Positions 13,677 through 21,168 are shown, counted from the first letter of the stretch. The stretch is 25,950 nucleotides of DNA from an uncultured Blautia sp. (GCA_900539525.1 UQCM01000041.1:1-25950), one strand, 5' to 3'. Notes: generated by a model from the sequence alone, not told the origin. Numbers and translations: made by a program.

Positions 13677-14567
13677 TTATGCCAGTGTCAATCCAAAATC
13701 CTTCATCGCCTCAGCCATCTTCGCAGCATTCGCCTCTTCCATCTCGGTCAGAGGTCCACGAAGAGGTCCTACATTTTTGCCCATCATTTTCAGTGCAGCC
13801 TTCACCGGTATCGGATTTACCTCACTGAACAGCGCATCGATCAGAGGAAGAGCCTTTAACTGCAGGGCACAGCTCTCTTCTGTCTTTCCGTCCATGAAAA
13901 GCTGGACGATATCATGTGTCTCCTTCGGAGCGACATTTGAGAGAACGGAAATCACACCTTTTCCTCCCAGGGAGAGAATCGGAACGATCTGGTCATCATT
14001 TCCGGAATACAGATCAATACATCCGTCCGCCAGCTGCATCAGCTTTGCAACCTGGGAAATATTTCCGCTGGCTTCCTTGATCGCCACAATATTTTCTACA
14101 TTTCTTGCCATCTCTACAGCTGTTTCCGGAAGAATATTGCATCCGGTTCTGCCCGGTACATTATACAGGATGATCGGCAGCTTTACCGATTCTGCTACCG
14201 TGGTGAAATGCCTGATCAGTCCTTTCTGAGTCGCCTTATTATAGTAAGGAGTAACAAGAAGAAGTGCATCCGCACCGTATTTTTCCGCCTCCTGTGAAAG
14301 ATATACCGCAGTTTCTGTACAGTTTGAGCCTGTTCCCGCAATTACAGGGATTCTCTTTGCAACCCTGTCGATCGCATACTTAATGACATCCAGATGTTCT
14401 TCATGACTCAGGGTAGATGCTTCTCCTGTGGTACCGCAGATGATCAGCGCATCTGTCCCGCCTGCAATCTGCTCTTCGATCAGTTCACCCAAAACTTCAT
14501 AATTTACTTCACCATTTTCTTTCATCGGCGTAACAATCGCAACACCGGCTCCTGTAAATATAGCCAT
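13677..14567 (-). CDS. dapA: 4-hydroxy-tetrahydrodipicolinate synthase
   Basis: DapA condenses aspartate semialdehyde with pyruvate, the committed step towards lysine and diaminopimelate. The 296-residue TIM-barrel protein has the expected active-site residues: GTTGEAST (Thr46, Thr47), Tyr107 in VTPYYNKATQ, Tyr135 and Arg140 in ILYNVPGRTG, and the Schiff-base Lys164 in VAIKEASGNI. GAGGAGGGA lies 6 nt before the ATG. The leader of more than 350 nt holds, in order, R1 copy G, a lysine riboswitch and a terminator. Confidence 0.97.
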   Translation of the reverse strand: MAIFTGAGVAIVTPMKENGEVNYEVLGELIEEQIAGGTDALIICGTTGEASTLSHEEHLDVIKYAIDRVAKRIPVIAGTGSNCTETAVYLSQEAEKYGADALLLVTPYYNKATQKGLIRHFTTVAESVKLPIILYNVPGRTGCNILPETAVEMARNVENIVAIKEASGNISQVAKLMQLADGCIDLYSGNDDQIVPILSLGGKGVISVLSNVAPKETHDIVQLFMDGKTEESCALQLKALPLIDALFSEVNPIPVKAALKMMGKNVGPLRGPLTEMEEANAAKMAEAMKDFGLTLA

Positions 14568-14580
14568 TCTTTTCCCTCCT

Positions 14581-14609
14581 CAAAAACAAAGCAGACCTCA
14601 GGGTCTGCT
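14581..14609 (-). terminator. Riboswitch-controlled intrinsic terminator before dapA
   Basis: On the minus strand AGCAGACC-CTGA-GGTCTGCT is followed by TTGTTTTTG. It lies between the lysine aptamer and the dapA ribosome binding site, the place expected for a lysine-induced terminator. Confidence 0.92.
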
Positions 14610-14641
14610 CCAAAGAATCTTTTCTATATGTCCGTTTCTTC

Positions 14642-14813
14642 TTCAGAGAGCTCCCCACCGGTTCCCGATGAGAGTCACACAGTTCTTAACTGTATGCCCA
14701 AGCGTACAGCTTCAGGTACTGCACCTTTCGGCGTTCTCCCCTTTCCCTCACCCTCCTCTGTACCTGAATACATCCGATGAGATACTCTTGAATCACGCGA
14801 CCTCTACTCTAAA
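14642..14813 (-). ncRNA. Lysine riboswitch (L box)
   Basis: Read on the minus strand, the conserved L-box core is present in order: GTAGAGGTCGCG, AAGAGTA, GAGGGTGAGGGAAAGGGGAG, CGCCGAAAGGTGC, a stem with TTGGGC, ACTGTGTGACTCTC and the P5-like hairpin CATCGG-GAA-CCGGTG. P1 can be drawn between TTTAGAG (14807-14813) and CTCTGAA (14642-14648), giving a 172-nt aptamer, a normal length. It precedes dapA-dapB and a terminator, so lysine binding should reduce transcription of the lysine pathway. Confidence 0.93.
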
Positions 14814-14828
14814 ATATGAATTTAAAGC

Positions 14829-14929
14829 AGCTATTCAGAACAATCTGTTAATCGATATGGCGAGAGCCATACAGAAGCAAAAGGCATGACCCAAAAAGGC
14901 TGTTTTGCAAATGGGCTCTGAACAGTTAC
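14829..14929 (+). repeat. R1 leader repeat, copy G
   Basis: The right part is clear: TATGGC-GAGA-GCCATA (counterpart of TAGGGC-GAGA-GCCCTA in copy E), AGAAGCAAAAGG, CTGTTTTGCAAATGGGCTC and the end GGCTCTGAACAGTTAC (14914-14929). The left end is decayed (CAGCTATTCAGAA). The copy lies exactly between the dapA promoter and the lysine aptamer and is read R-end first along the dapA transcript. Confidence 0.78.
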
Positions 14930-14939
14930 TGTTTTGTTT

Positions 14940-14968
14940 ACTATAGCATCAAAAAAAATCCTTGTCAA
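14940..14968 (-). promoter_or_regulatory. Promoter of the dapA-dapB operon
   Basis: On the minus strand a consensus TTGACA (14963-14968) is followed after 17 nt by TATAGT (14940-14945). The start point should be near 14933, within a few bases of the end of R1 copy G. Confidence 0.85.
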
Positions 14969-15029
14969 CGACTGTTTTCAATGTTTCCATTTTGTTTTCA
15001 GCGGGTAAACCTTTTTTCGTTTAAAAATG

Positions 15030-15058
15030 TTGAATTTATACCGGTTAGGTGTTACAAT
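15030..15058 (+). promoter_or_regulatory. Promoter of the degV pair
   Basis: TTGAAT (15030-15035) and TACAAT (15053-15058) are 17 nt apart. The leader to the first degV start would be about 90 nt. Confidence 0.65.
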
Positions 15059-15155
15059 TTATCACACTGGATATACTTCAGTTGTAACTGATCAGAACAG
15101 CAGGCACAATCCCGCCTGCTGCACAGACCACCCAGAAAGAAAGAGAACATATATT

Positions 15156-16043
15156 ATGAGTAATTATATCATTAGCTGCTGTTCTACAGCAGACCTTTGC
15201 GCAGAACATTTTGCGGCACGGGATATCCACTACATCTGCTTTCATTTCGAGCTGGAGGGAAAACAATATAATGATGATCTGGGCCGTTCCATCTCCTTTG
15301 ATGCTTTTTACCGCAAAATGCAGCAGGGCGCTGAAACAAAAACCTCACAGATTAATGCCGATGAATATGAGACTTACTTCGAACAATTTCTAAAGGATGG
15401 CAAGGATATCCTCCATCTATGCCTTTCCTCCGGAATTTCCGGCACGATCAATTCCGCCAGGATTGCGGCAGACAGTCTGGCAGAACGCTATCCCGAACGG
15501 ACGATCCGGATCGTAGACTCTCTGGCGGCCTCTTCCGGATACGGACTTCTGATGGACAGACTCGCTGATCTGCGCGATGAGGGCAAGACACTCGCAGAGG
15601 TTTACGAGTGGGTGGAAACACATAAACGAAATCTTCATCACTGGTTTTTCTCCACTGACCTTACTTTCTTTATTAAAGGAGGACGGATCTCAAAAACAGC
15701 CGGATTTTTTGGCGGAATGCTGAATATATGCCCTCTTCTGAATGTTGACTGCGAAGGACACCTGGTTCCCCGCTTCAAGATTCGTACAAAGAAAAAGGTT
15801 ATCCAGAAAATCGTAGACAAAATGGAGGAATTTGCGGAAAACGGACTTGATTATTCCGGAAAATGCTATATTTCCCAGTCTGCCTGCTATGAGGATGCGC
15901 AGGCTGTTGCCAGACTCGTCGAAGAACGTTTTCCGAAGCTGAACGGAAAAGTGGTCATCAACCATATCGGAACCACAATCGGAAGTCATACAGGTCCGGG
16001 AACTGTCGCACTGTTCTTCTGGGGCAGTGAGCGGACGGATTAG
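15156..16043 (+). CDS. DegV family fatty-acid-binding protein, first copy
   Basis: DegV proteins bind a fatty acid in a deep pocket; in several Firmicutes (FakB) they present it to the fatty acid kinase FakA. The 295-residue chain has the family landmarks TKTSQINADEY (about 61-71), LCLSSGISGTINSARIA (about 88-104), RIVDSLAASSGYGLL, FFIKGGRISK and the C-terminal IGTTIGSHTGPGTVALFFWG. The start at 15156 gives the normal family length. The site before it is weak (GAAAGAAAGAGAA), and a longer in-frame reading to 15027 has no site and would overlap the promoter. It is followed after 19 nt by a second degV gene. No fakA lies in the window. Confidence 0.9.
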   Translation: MSNYIISCCSTADLCAEHFAARDIHYICFHFELEGKQYNDDLGRSISFDAFYRKMQQGAETKTSQINADEYETYFEQFLKDGKDILHLCLSSGISGTINSARIAADSLAERYPERTIRIVDSLAASSGYGLLMDRLADLRDEGKTLAEVYEWVETHKRNLHHWFFSTDLTFFIKGGRISKTAGFFGGMLNICPLLNVDCEGHLVPRFKIRTKKKVIQKIVDKMEEFAENGLDYSGKCYISQSACYEDAQAVARLVEERFPKLNGKVVINHIGTTIGSHTGPGTVALFFWGSERTD

Positions 16044-16062
16044 AAGGAGGAGGATCATACTT

Positions 16063-16932
16063 ATGAAGACAGCCATTATTACGGATACCAACAGTGGCAT
16101 TACCCCTGCCCAGGCAGAGGAGATGGGAATCTTTCTGCTTCCCATGCCCGTGATCATAGACGGAAACGTTCGTTTTGAGGGAATTGACCTTACAGAAGAA
16201 GAATTTTACGCCTGTCTGAAAGGAGGAAAGGATATCTCCACATCCCAGCCTTCACCAGGAGATGTGATGGAACTCTGGGATAAGATCCTGAGATCCGGAT
16301 ACGATGAAATCGTACACATTCCCATGTCCAGCGGCCTGAGTGCTTCCTGCGGGACAGCGATCAGTCTGGCGGAAGACTACGACGGCAAGGTAATGGTCGT
16401 AGATAACCACCGTATTTCTATCACCATGCGTGCTTCTGTTATCGAAGCAAAGGAAATGGCAGATCAGGGCCTTTCCGCCAGAGAGATCAAAGAGGATCTG
16501 GAGGCAAGAGCCTATGATTCCTCCATCTATCTGGCCGTTGATACCCTGGAATTCTTAAAGAAAGGCGGCAGGGTCACTCCGGCGGCAGCTGCACTTGGAA
16601 CAGTCCTCAACATCAAGCCGGTCCTTACCATTCAGGGTGGAAAGCTGGATGCATTTGCGAAATTCCGCGGTATGAAAAAGTGTAAGACCAAGATGATCGA
16701 GTCACTGTTAAACGATTACAGAACACGATTTGCAAATGCTGATATCAGCCAGGTCAGAGTCGGCACGGCAGGTGCAGGACTTTCTCCAGAGAAAGCAGAG
16801 GAGTGGAGACAGGAGCTTACAGCTGCATTCCCCGGAGTTGATGTGTACTATGATCCACTGTCTTTAAGTGTCGGGGCACACACAGGTCCCGGTGTCTATG
16901 GAATGGGTATCAGTATCGTAAAGTCCAAGTAA
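16063..16932 (+). CDS. DegV family fatty-acid-binding protein, second copy
   Basis: This 289-residue DegV paralogue starts MKTAIITDTNSGITPAQAEE, the more typical family opening. It carries DISTSQPSPGDV (about 63-74), HIPMSSGLSASCGTAISLA, VVDNHRISITMRASV, LEFLKKGGRVTPAAAALG and SLSVGAHTGPGVYGMGISI. AAGGAGGAGG lies about 10 nt upstream of the ATG. The two DegV proteins differ widely in sequence, so they may bind different acyl chains; that is inference. A strong terminator follows. Confidence 0.92.
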   Translation: MKTAIITDTNSGITPAQAEEMGIFLLPMPVIIDGNVRFEGIDLTEEEFYACLKGGKDISTSQPSPGDVMELWDKILRSGYDEIVHIPMSSGLSASCGTAISLAEDYDGKVMVVDNHRISITMRASVIEAKEMADQGLSAREIKEDLEARAYDSSIYLAVDTLEFLKKGGRVTPAAAALGTVLNIKPVLTIQGGKLDAFAKFRGMKKCKTKMIESLLNDYRTRFANADISQVRVGTAGAGLSPEKAEEWRQELTAAFPGVDVYYDPLSLSVGAHTGPGVYGMGISIVKSK

Positions 16933-16937
16933 ACAGG

Positions 16938-16990
16938 AGCCCGCCTGCAAAAAGCATCCTCAAAGAGATGATTTTGCAGGCGGGCTTTTA
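16938..16990. terminator. Terminator between degV and the GTPase-NYN gene
   Basis: AGCCCGCCTGCAAAA (16938-16952) pairs perfectly with TTTTGCAGGCGGGCT (16972-16986), and a T-run follows on the plus strand. The hairpin ends 4 nt before the stop of the convergent minus-strand gene and can serve both. Confidence 0.88.
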
Positions 16991-16993
16991 TGA

Positions 16994-19687
16994 TTACTTT
17001 TCTTTTTGATCTTCTCCGATCTGTTTTCTTCCCAGGCGCACATCCTCCATATATTCTGCCAGTTCACCGTCGAGATGGTTAAAGAGAAGATTCTTCCCTC
17101 CGGATGGAAGTTTCCTGCATTCTTCCCGGATTTCCGAAGCCGCCATTTCGATTTCTTCTCTCAGATTCTGTGCCGAAAGTCTGTGGCCTCCCTGCCCCAG
17201 GATGATGACCTGCTCCAGATTGTCTGAGGTGGCTACCGTGACATGATACTTTCGCCCGATCTCATGTACTGTTTTCTCGATATACTGGTCAGCCGTCTCC
17301 GCTTCCTTCGTGTATACCACATGAATATTGTGATATTTCAATACCTCGCCCGGATTCCCCTCCACCTTGTAGGCATCAAACACCAGGATCAGCGTACACT
17401 TCTTATATCCCTGATAATTACTCAGAATATCCATCAGTCGGGTTCTCGCCCCGTCAATGTTTGTCTGAGCCAGTTCCTTTAGTTCATCCCAGGCAAATAT
17501 GATGTTGTAGCCATCCACCAGAAGATATTCCTTCTGCTCCTTTTTTTCCCTGATCCGCCCCGGCTGACTGTATGAGGGGGCGCTTACGGTATGCTTCACA
17601 CTCCCGCCGTTTTCCCGTTTCACAGGACCGTAGGTGCGGGTAAAGATCTCCTCCAGCTCTTTCTCATCCTGCCAGGAGCCATAGCTGTGATTCCGCTTAT
17701 CCATGAAAACCGGTTCTTCTTTTTCTGCTTCCGGTTCGACAGATACGAGCCGGTTTTCCAGATGCATATAATCCTCCACCTGATCCCAGTTCACCACAAA
17801 ACCTGCCCCGTGGGCACAGAACACAGAACCGGTGGGATTGTCCAGATCACGTTCCGGATCATAACCGGTCATTTCAATTACCTGCGCTTCATCGTGACAT
17901 GGCTCATAGCCTTTCAGCAGGCAGCTCATCCTTCCCTGTCCTCTCGTATAGGCTGCCACCTCCGTCTGATAATCCCGCATCAATGCTACCGGAGCGCTTC
18001 CTGTAAGTACCGTTGTCACGCCCTCCGTCTGCGGTGTCCCGAAGCTTCCGTTCATCCTCTGAATGTCCGTCATCGCTCTTCCCAGCATCTCCGTGGGAAC
18101 CTCCAGCCGGAACTCGTAGTATGGCTCCAGCAGGATGCTCTTTGCCTTTCTCAGCCCCTGACGCACCGCCCGATAGGTAGCCTGGCGGAAATCTCCGCCC
18201 TCTGTATGCTTCAGATGCGCCCGGCCCGCCACCAGCGTGATCTTCATATCCGTGATCACAGAGCCTGTCAGCACTCCCCGGTGCTCTTTCTCCTCCAGAT
18301 GGGTAAGAATCAGCCTCTGCCAGTTCCTGTCAAGTACATCCTCACTGCAGTCTGACGCAAACTGCAGCCCGCTCCCTCTTTCTGCGGGTTCCATAAGCAG
18401 ATGTACCTCTGCATAATGCCTCAGGGGTTCAAAATGCCCCACTCCCTCGACCGGTTCCAGAATAGTTTCCTTATAGACAATATTCCCTGCACCAAAGGTT
18501 ACCTTTACGCCAAAGCGTTCAAGAATCAGACTTTTTAAGATTTCAATCTGCACCTCACCCATCAGCTGTGCGTGGATCTCGTTTAATTCCTCATTCCAGA
18601 CAATATGAAGCTCCGGTTCTTCCTCCTCCAGCTGGCGCAGCTTCGGAAGCATGGTATGCGCACTGCATTCTTCCGGCAGGATAATCTGATAAGTCAGTAC
18701 CGGCTCCAGAACCGGCAACACCGCTTCTGATTCGATACCCAGTCCCTGTCCCGGCCTGGTCTGAGTAAGCCCCGTGACGGCACACACGCTTCCCGCTCCG
18801 GTTTCCGTGACAGACGTAAAGCGCGCTCCCGAATACAGCCGGATCTGATCTGCCTTTTCCTCCCATTCTCCATCGCCTTCCGGCATCCGTCCATGCAGCG
18901 TTTCCTTAACCTTCAGGCTGCCCCCGGTAATCTTCATATAAGTCAGGCGGTTTCCCTGCTCATCTCTTGCAATCTTAAATACCTTCGCCCCAAAAGCTTC
19001 CGGATACTCCGGAATCACGGTATAGTTCTCAAATCCCTCCAGAAACTCTTTCACACCTGTCATCTTCAATGCAGAACCAAAGTAGCACGGAAACAGCTTC
19101 CGTTCTCTGATCAGTCTTCTGATCTCCTCTGTGGAAACCTCTCCTGTTTCCAGATACCTTTCCAGCACCCTCTCATCGCACATGGCCACATTTTCCAGGA
19201 ATTCCTCTTCCTGCTGCCCTGAAAAATCGATGCAGCGGTCATCCAGCCGGCTGCTAATCTCCTGAAGGAGCATCTCTTTATCTGTTCCGTTCTGATCCAT
19301 CTTATTGACAAACAGAAAAACAGGAATGTTATAGTGCTTCAGAAGCCGCCACAGCGTCCGTGTATGCCCCTGTACACCGTCCGCCCCGTTGATCACGAGG
19401 ATCGCATAGTCCAGCACGGAAAGAGTTCTCTCCATCTCTGCTGAAAAATCCACATGGCCCGGGGTATCCAGCAATGTCACACGCCTGTCTCCCAGTGTAA
19501 AAAGCGCCTGTTTGGAAAAAATGGTGATTCCTCTCGCTCTTTCCAGCTCAAATGTATCCAGAAAGGCATCCCCGTGATCCACCCGCCCCATTTTCCGGAT
19601 GCTTCCGCTTACATACAGGATACTCTCTGATAATGTTGTTTTCCCGGCATCCACGTGCGCCAGGATTCCTGTCACTAACTGATTCAT
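16994..19687 (-). CDS. TetM-like ribosomal GTPase fused to a YacP/Rae1-type NYN nuclease domain
   Basis: This 897-residue protein has two parts. Residues 1 to about 650 are an EF-G/TetM-type translation GTPase with G1 AHVDAGKTT (10-18), G2 RGITI (52-56), G3 DTPGH (74-78), G4 NKMD (128-131) and G5 GSAL (204-207), followed by the beta-barrel and EF-G-like C-terminal domains (EVQIEILKSLILERFGVKV, SILLEPYYEFRLEVPTEMLG). A charged linker leads to a NYN/PIN-like domain at about 720-886 with acidic residues Asp725 (LLVDGYN), Asp771 (LVFDAYK), Asp800 (ETADQYIE) and Asp822 (VATSDN), matching YacP. In B. subtilis YacP (Rae1) is a ribosome-dependent mRNA endonuclease. The start at 19687 overlaps the preceding stop as ATGA, with TGGAG 8 nt upstream. 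Automatic annotation as tetracycline resistance is likely but not supported. Confidence 0.9.
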   Translation of the reverse strand: MNQLVTGILAHVDAGKTTLSESILYVSGSIRKMGRVDHGDAFLDTFELERARGITIFSKQALFTLGDRRVTLLDTPGHVDFSAEMERTLSVLDYAILVINGADGVQGHTRTLWRLLKHYNIPVFLFVNKMDQNGTDKEMLLQEISSRLDDRCIDFSGQQEEEFLENVAMCDERVLERYLETGEVSTEEIRRLIRERKLFPCYFGSALKMTGVKEFLEGFENYTVIPEYPEAFGAKVFKIARDEQGNRLTYMKITGGSLKVKETLHGRMPEGDGEWEEKADQIRLYSGARFTSVTETGAGSVCAVTGLTQTRPGQGLGIESEAVLPVLEPVLTYQIILPEECSAHTMLPKLRQLEEEEPELHIVWNEELNEIHAQLMGEVQIEILKSLILERFGVKVTFGAGNIVYKETILEPVEGVGHFEPLRHYAEVHLLMEPAERGSGLQFASDCSEDVLDRNWQRLILTHLEEKEHRGVLTGSVITDMKITLVAGRAHLKHTEGGDFRQATYRAVRQGLRKAKSILLEPYYEFRLEVPTEMLGRAMTDIQRMNGSFGTPQTEGVTTVLTGSAPVALMRDYQTEVAAYTRGQGRMSCLLKGYEPCHDEAQVIEMTGYDPERDLDNPTGSVFCAHGAGFVVNWDQVEDYMHLENRLVSVEPEAEKEEPVFMDKRNHSYGSWQDEKELEEIFTRTYGPVKRENGGSVKHTVSAPSYSQPGRIREKKEQKEYLLVDGYNIIFAWDELKELAQTNIDGARTRLMDILSNYQGYKKCTLILVFDAYKVEGNPGEVLKYHNIHVVYTKEAETADQYIEKTVHEIGRKYHVTVATSDNLEQVIILGQGGHRLSAQNLREEIEMAASEIREECRKLPSGGKNLLFNHLDGELAEYMEDVRLGRKQIGEDQKEK

Positions 19688-20145
19688 ATTTTTTTCTCCA
19701 GAGGCAGATCGACCCTTTCCACCTGCCATATTCCATCTGTTACTGTCAGAACTGCCATGGTAAGCTCCTGACTGAAACGCCGTCTGCCGCAGCCGCCCGG
19801 GTTCAGCCAGAGCCGGCCGTCACGGATTTCTTCTGAATATCTGTGGCTGTGTCCGAAGATCACCACATCCACTCCTTCCAGGTTCCAGGGGACATCCTTT
19901 TTGTCATGCACCACCACAAACTCCAGTCCCGCAAGTCGAAATCGCTGTAACGGGGCGATTCCTTTTGCCCAGTCTCCATCATTGTTCCCCCGCACTGCGT
20001 AAATCCGCCGCCCGTAACTGAGTCTGTCCAGAATCTCTCTCTTTCCGATATCCCCGCCATGGATGACAGCCTCACAGCCCTCTGTGATCTCCATGAACTC
20101 CGGGCGGAGGATGCCGTGAGTATCGGATATGACTGCTATTCTCAT
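19684..20145 (-). CDS. YfcE/MJ0936 family metallophosphodiesterase
   Basis: This 153-residue calcineurin-like phosphoesterase has the metal-binding motifs in order: ISDTHG (Asp8, His10), HGGDIGKRE, VRGNNDGDW and FGHSHRY, with the ending LWLNPGGCGRRR. These enzymes hydrolyse phosphodiesters with two metal ions; the natural substrate is uncertain. The start at 20145 has GGGGGAG close before it and gives the normal family length, while a longer reading to 20199 would overlap the HAD gene. It overlaps the next gene (GTPase-NYN) by ATGA. Confidence 0.9.
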   Translation of the reverse strand: MRIAVISDTHGILRPEFMEITEGCEAVIHGGDIGKREILDRLSYGRRIYAVRGNNDGDWAKGIAPLQRFRLAGLEFVVVHDKKDVPWNLEGVDVVIFGHSHRYSEEIRDGRLWLNPGGCGRRRFSQELTMAVLTVTDGIWQVERVDLPLEKKI

Positions 20146-20158
20146 AGACTCCCCCGTA

Positions 20159-20947
20159 TCATAATAATTCCAGATGTTCACAGGCCTTCCAGATGCCATC
20201 CTCCATCAGCGTATCCGTCACATAATCCGCTGCTGCTTTCGCCTCATCGGAACCGTTTCCCATGGCAACACTGGTTCCTGCTGTACGGAGCATGCCCAGA
20301 TCGTTGGCACTGTCTCCAAAAGCAAAGGTATCCTCAAGATCCAGTCCCAGCAGTTCACACACCTTTGAAATCCCCACTCCTTTGTGATATCCCTTCGGCA
20401 CCATCTCTACCACAGCCGGATTGTGGATCATAAAATCATAAGATTCCTTTAATGCCTCAAAGCACCTCTCTGTGTCTGCTGATTCCGTCGCACAGGTGAG
20501 CTTTGAGATTTCCCATTTTCCCCACTGTCCGGAAACAGACAGCAGATGATCTCCCATCTCTTCCCTCAGCTTCCTTCCGAAATAACTCCCTGCGAACTCT
20601 TCCTCATCCAGATAGACATACTCTCTGCCCTCCAGAATCGGTCGGCAGCCATACTGGCGGACCGTACGGATGGTGTGTTCCACCAGTTCATTCTCAATTT
20701 TCTTATAAAATACAGTTTCACCGGCATATTCGATCATCGTCCCGCAGCCTGACACGATTCCGTCAAAACCGATTCCAAGAAGCTCCCGGCTCCGGATATG
20801 TGCCCGGCAGCGTCCGCTGCACAGAAACGCCAGATTGCCCTTTTCACGAAGTCTGTGGATCGCTTTTATGGCACTTGGCGGAATTTCATTCTTTTCATTC
20901 CACAGGGTACCGTCAATATCAAAAAATACAGCTTTCTTCTTATGCAT
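20159..20947 (-). CDS. Cof-type HAD-IIB family phosphatase
   Basis: This 262-residue HAD hydrolase has motif I FFDIDGTLW (nucleophile Asp10, Asp12), motif II LCSGRC, a C2-type cap (about 85-185) and motif IV FAFGDSANDLGML. Cof-type enzymes dephosphorylate sugar phosphates, nucleotides or cofactors; the substrate cannot be told here. GAGGTGAGGA precedes the ATG. It is the first gene of a three-gene operon with the YfcE-type protein and the GTPase-NYN fusion, behind a good promoter at 21022-21050. Confidence 0.92.
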   Translation of the reverse strand: MHKKKAVFFDIDGTLWNEKNEIPPSAIKAIHRLREKGNLAFLCSGRCRAHIRSRELLGIGFDGIVSGCGTMIEYAGETVFYKKIENELVEHTIRTVRQYGCRPILEGREYVYLDEEEFAGSYFGRKLREEMGDHLLSVSGQWGKWEISKLTCATESADTERCFEALKESYDFMIHNPAVVEMVPKGYHKGVGISKVCELLGLDLEDTFAFGDSANDLGMLRTAGTSVAMGNGSDEAKAAADYVTDTLMEDGIWKACEHLELL

Positions 20948-21021
20948 GTCCTCACCTCAGTGTTCATTGTGGACAGAACAGCAGACCGTCATCTGTCCGC
21001 TATTCTGATTCGTTCCTGTTC

Positions 21022-21050
21022 ATTATAGAATAAGAACAGGATTTCGTCAA
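21022..21050 (-). promoter_or_regulatory. Promoter of the HAD / YfcE / GTPase-NYN operon
   Basis: On the minus strand TTGACG (21045-21050) and TATAAT (21022-21027) are 17 nt apart. The -35 box adjoins the T-tract of the preceding terminator. Confidence 0.82.
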
Positions 21051-21083
21051 AGAAAAACAGGACGAACTCCTGAGAGTTCGCCC
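21050..21083 (-). terminator. Terminator of the bcp-yaaA operon
   Basis: On the minus strand GGGCGAACTC and GAGTTCGTCC form a 10-bp stem (21060-21083, 4-nt loop), followed by TGTTTTTCTTT. It lies about 85 nt beyond the yaaA stop. I see no gene in that gap. Confidence 0.82.
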
Positions 21084-21168
21084 CATACGTTACTGTTCAC
21101 CCTTTGCGTTGCACAGATATGATGTTATTTTACTGTTACCTTTACGGTCTTCTTCGCAGTACCTGCCT

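Noticed and set aside
16994..19687. Tetracycline resistance gene of the tetM/tetW class
   Set aside because: The GTPase core is similar, but the C-terminal NYN fusion, the operon setting and the absence of mobile-element context argue for a housekeeping ribosome-associated protein.
21084..21168. Possible R1 fragment (GTTACTGTTCACC and ACTGTTACC)
   Set aside because: Only a few bases of the end motif match and none of the interior blocks are present, so chance similarity is likely.
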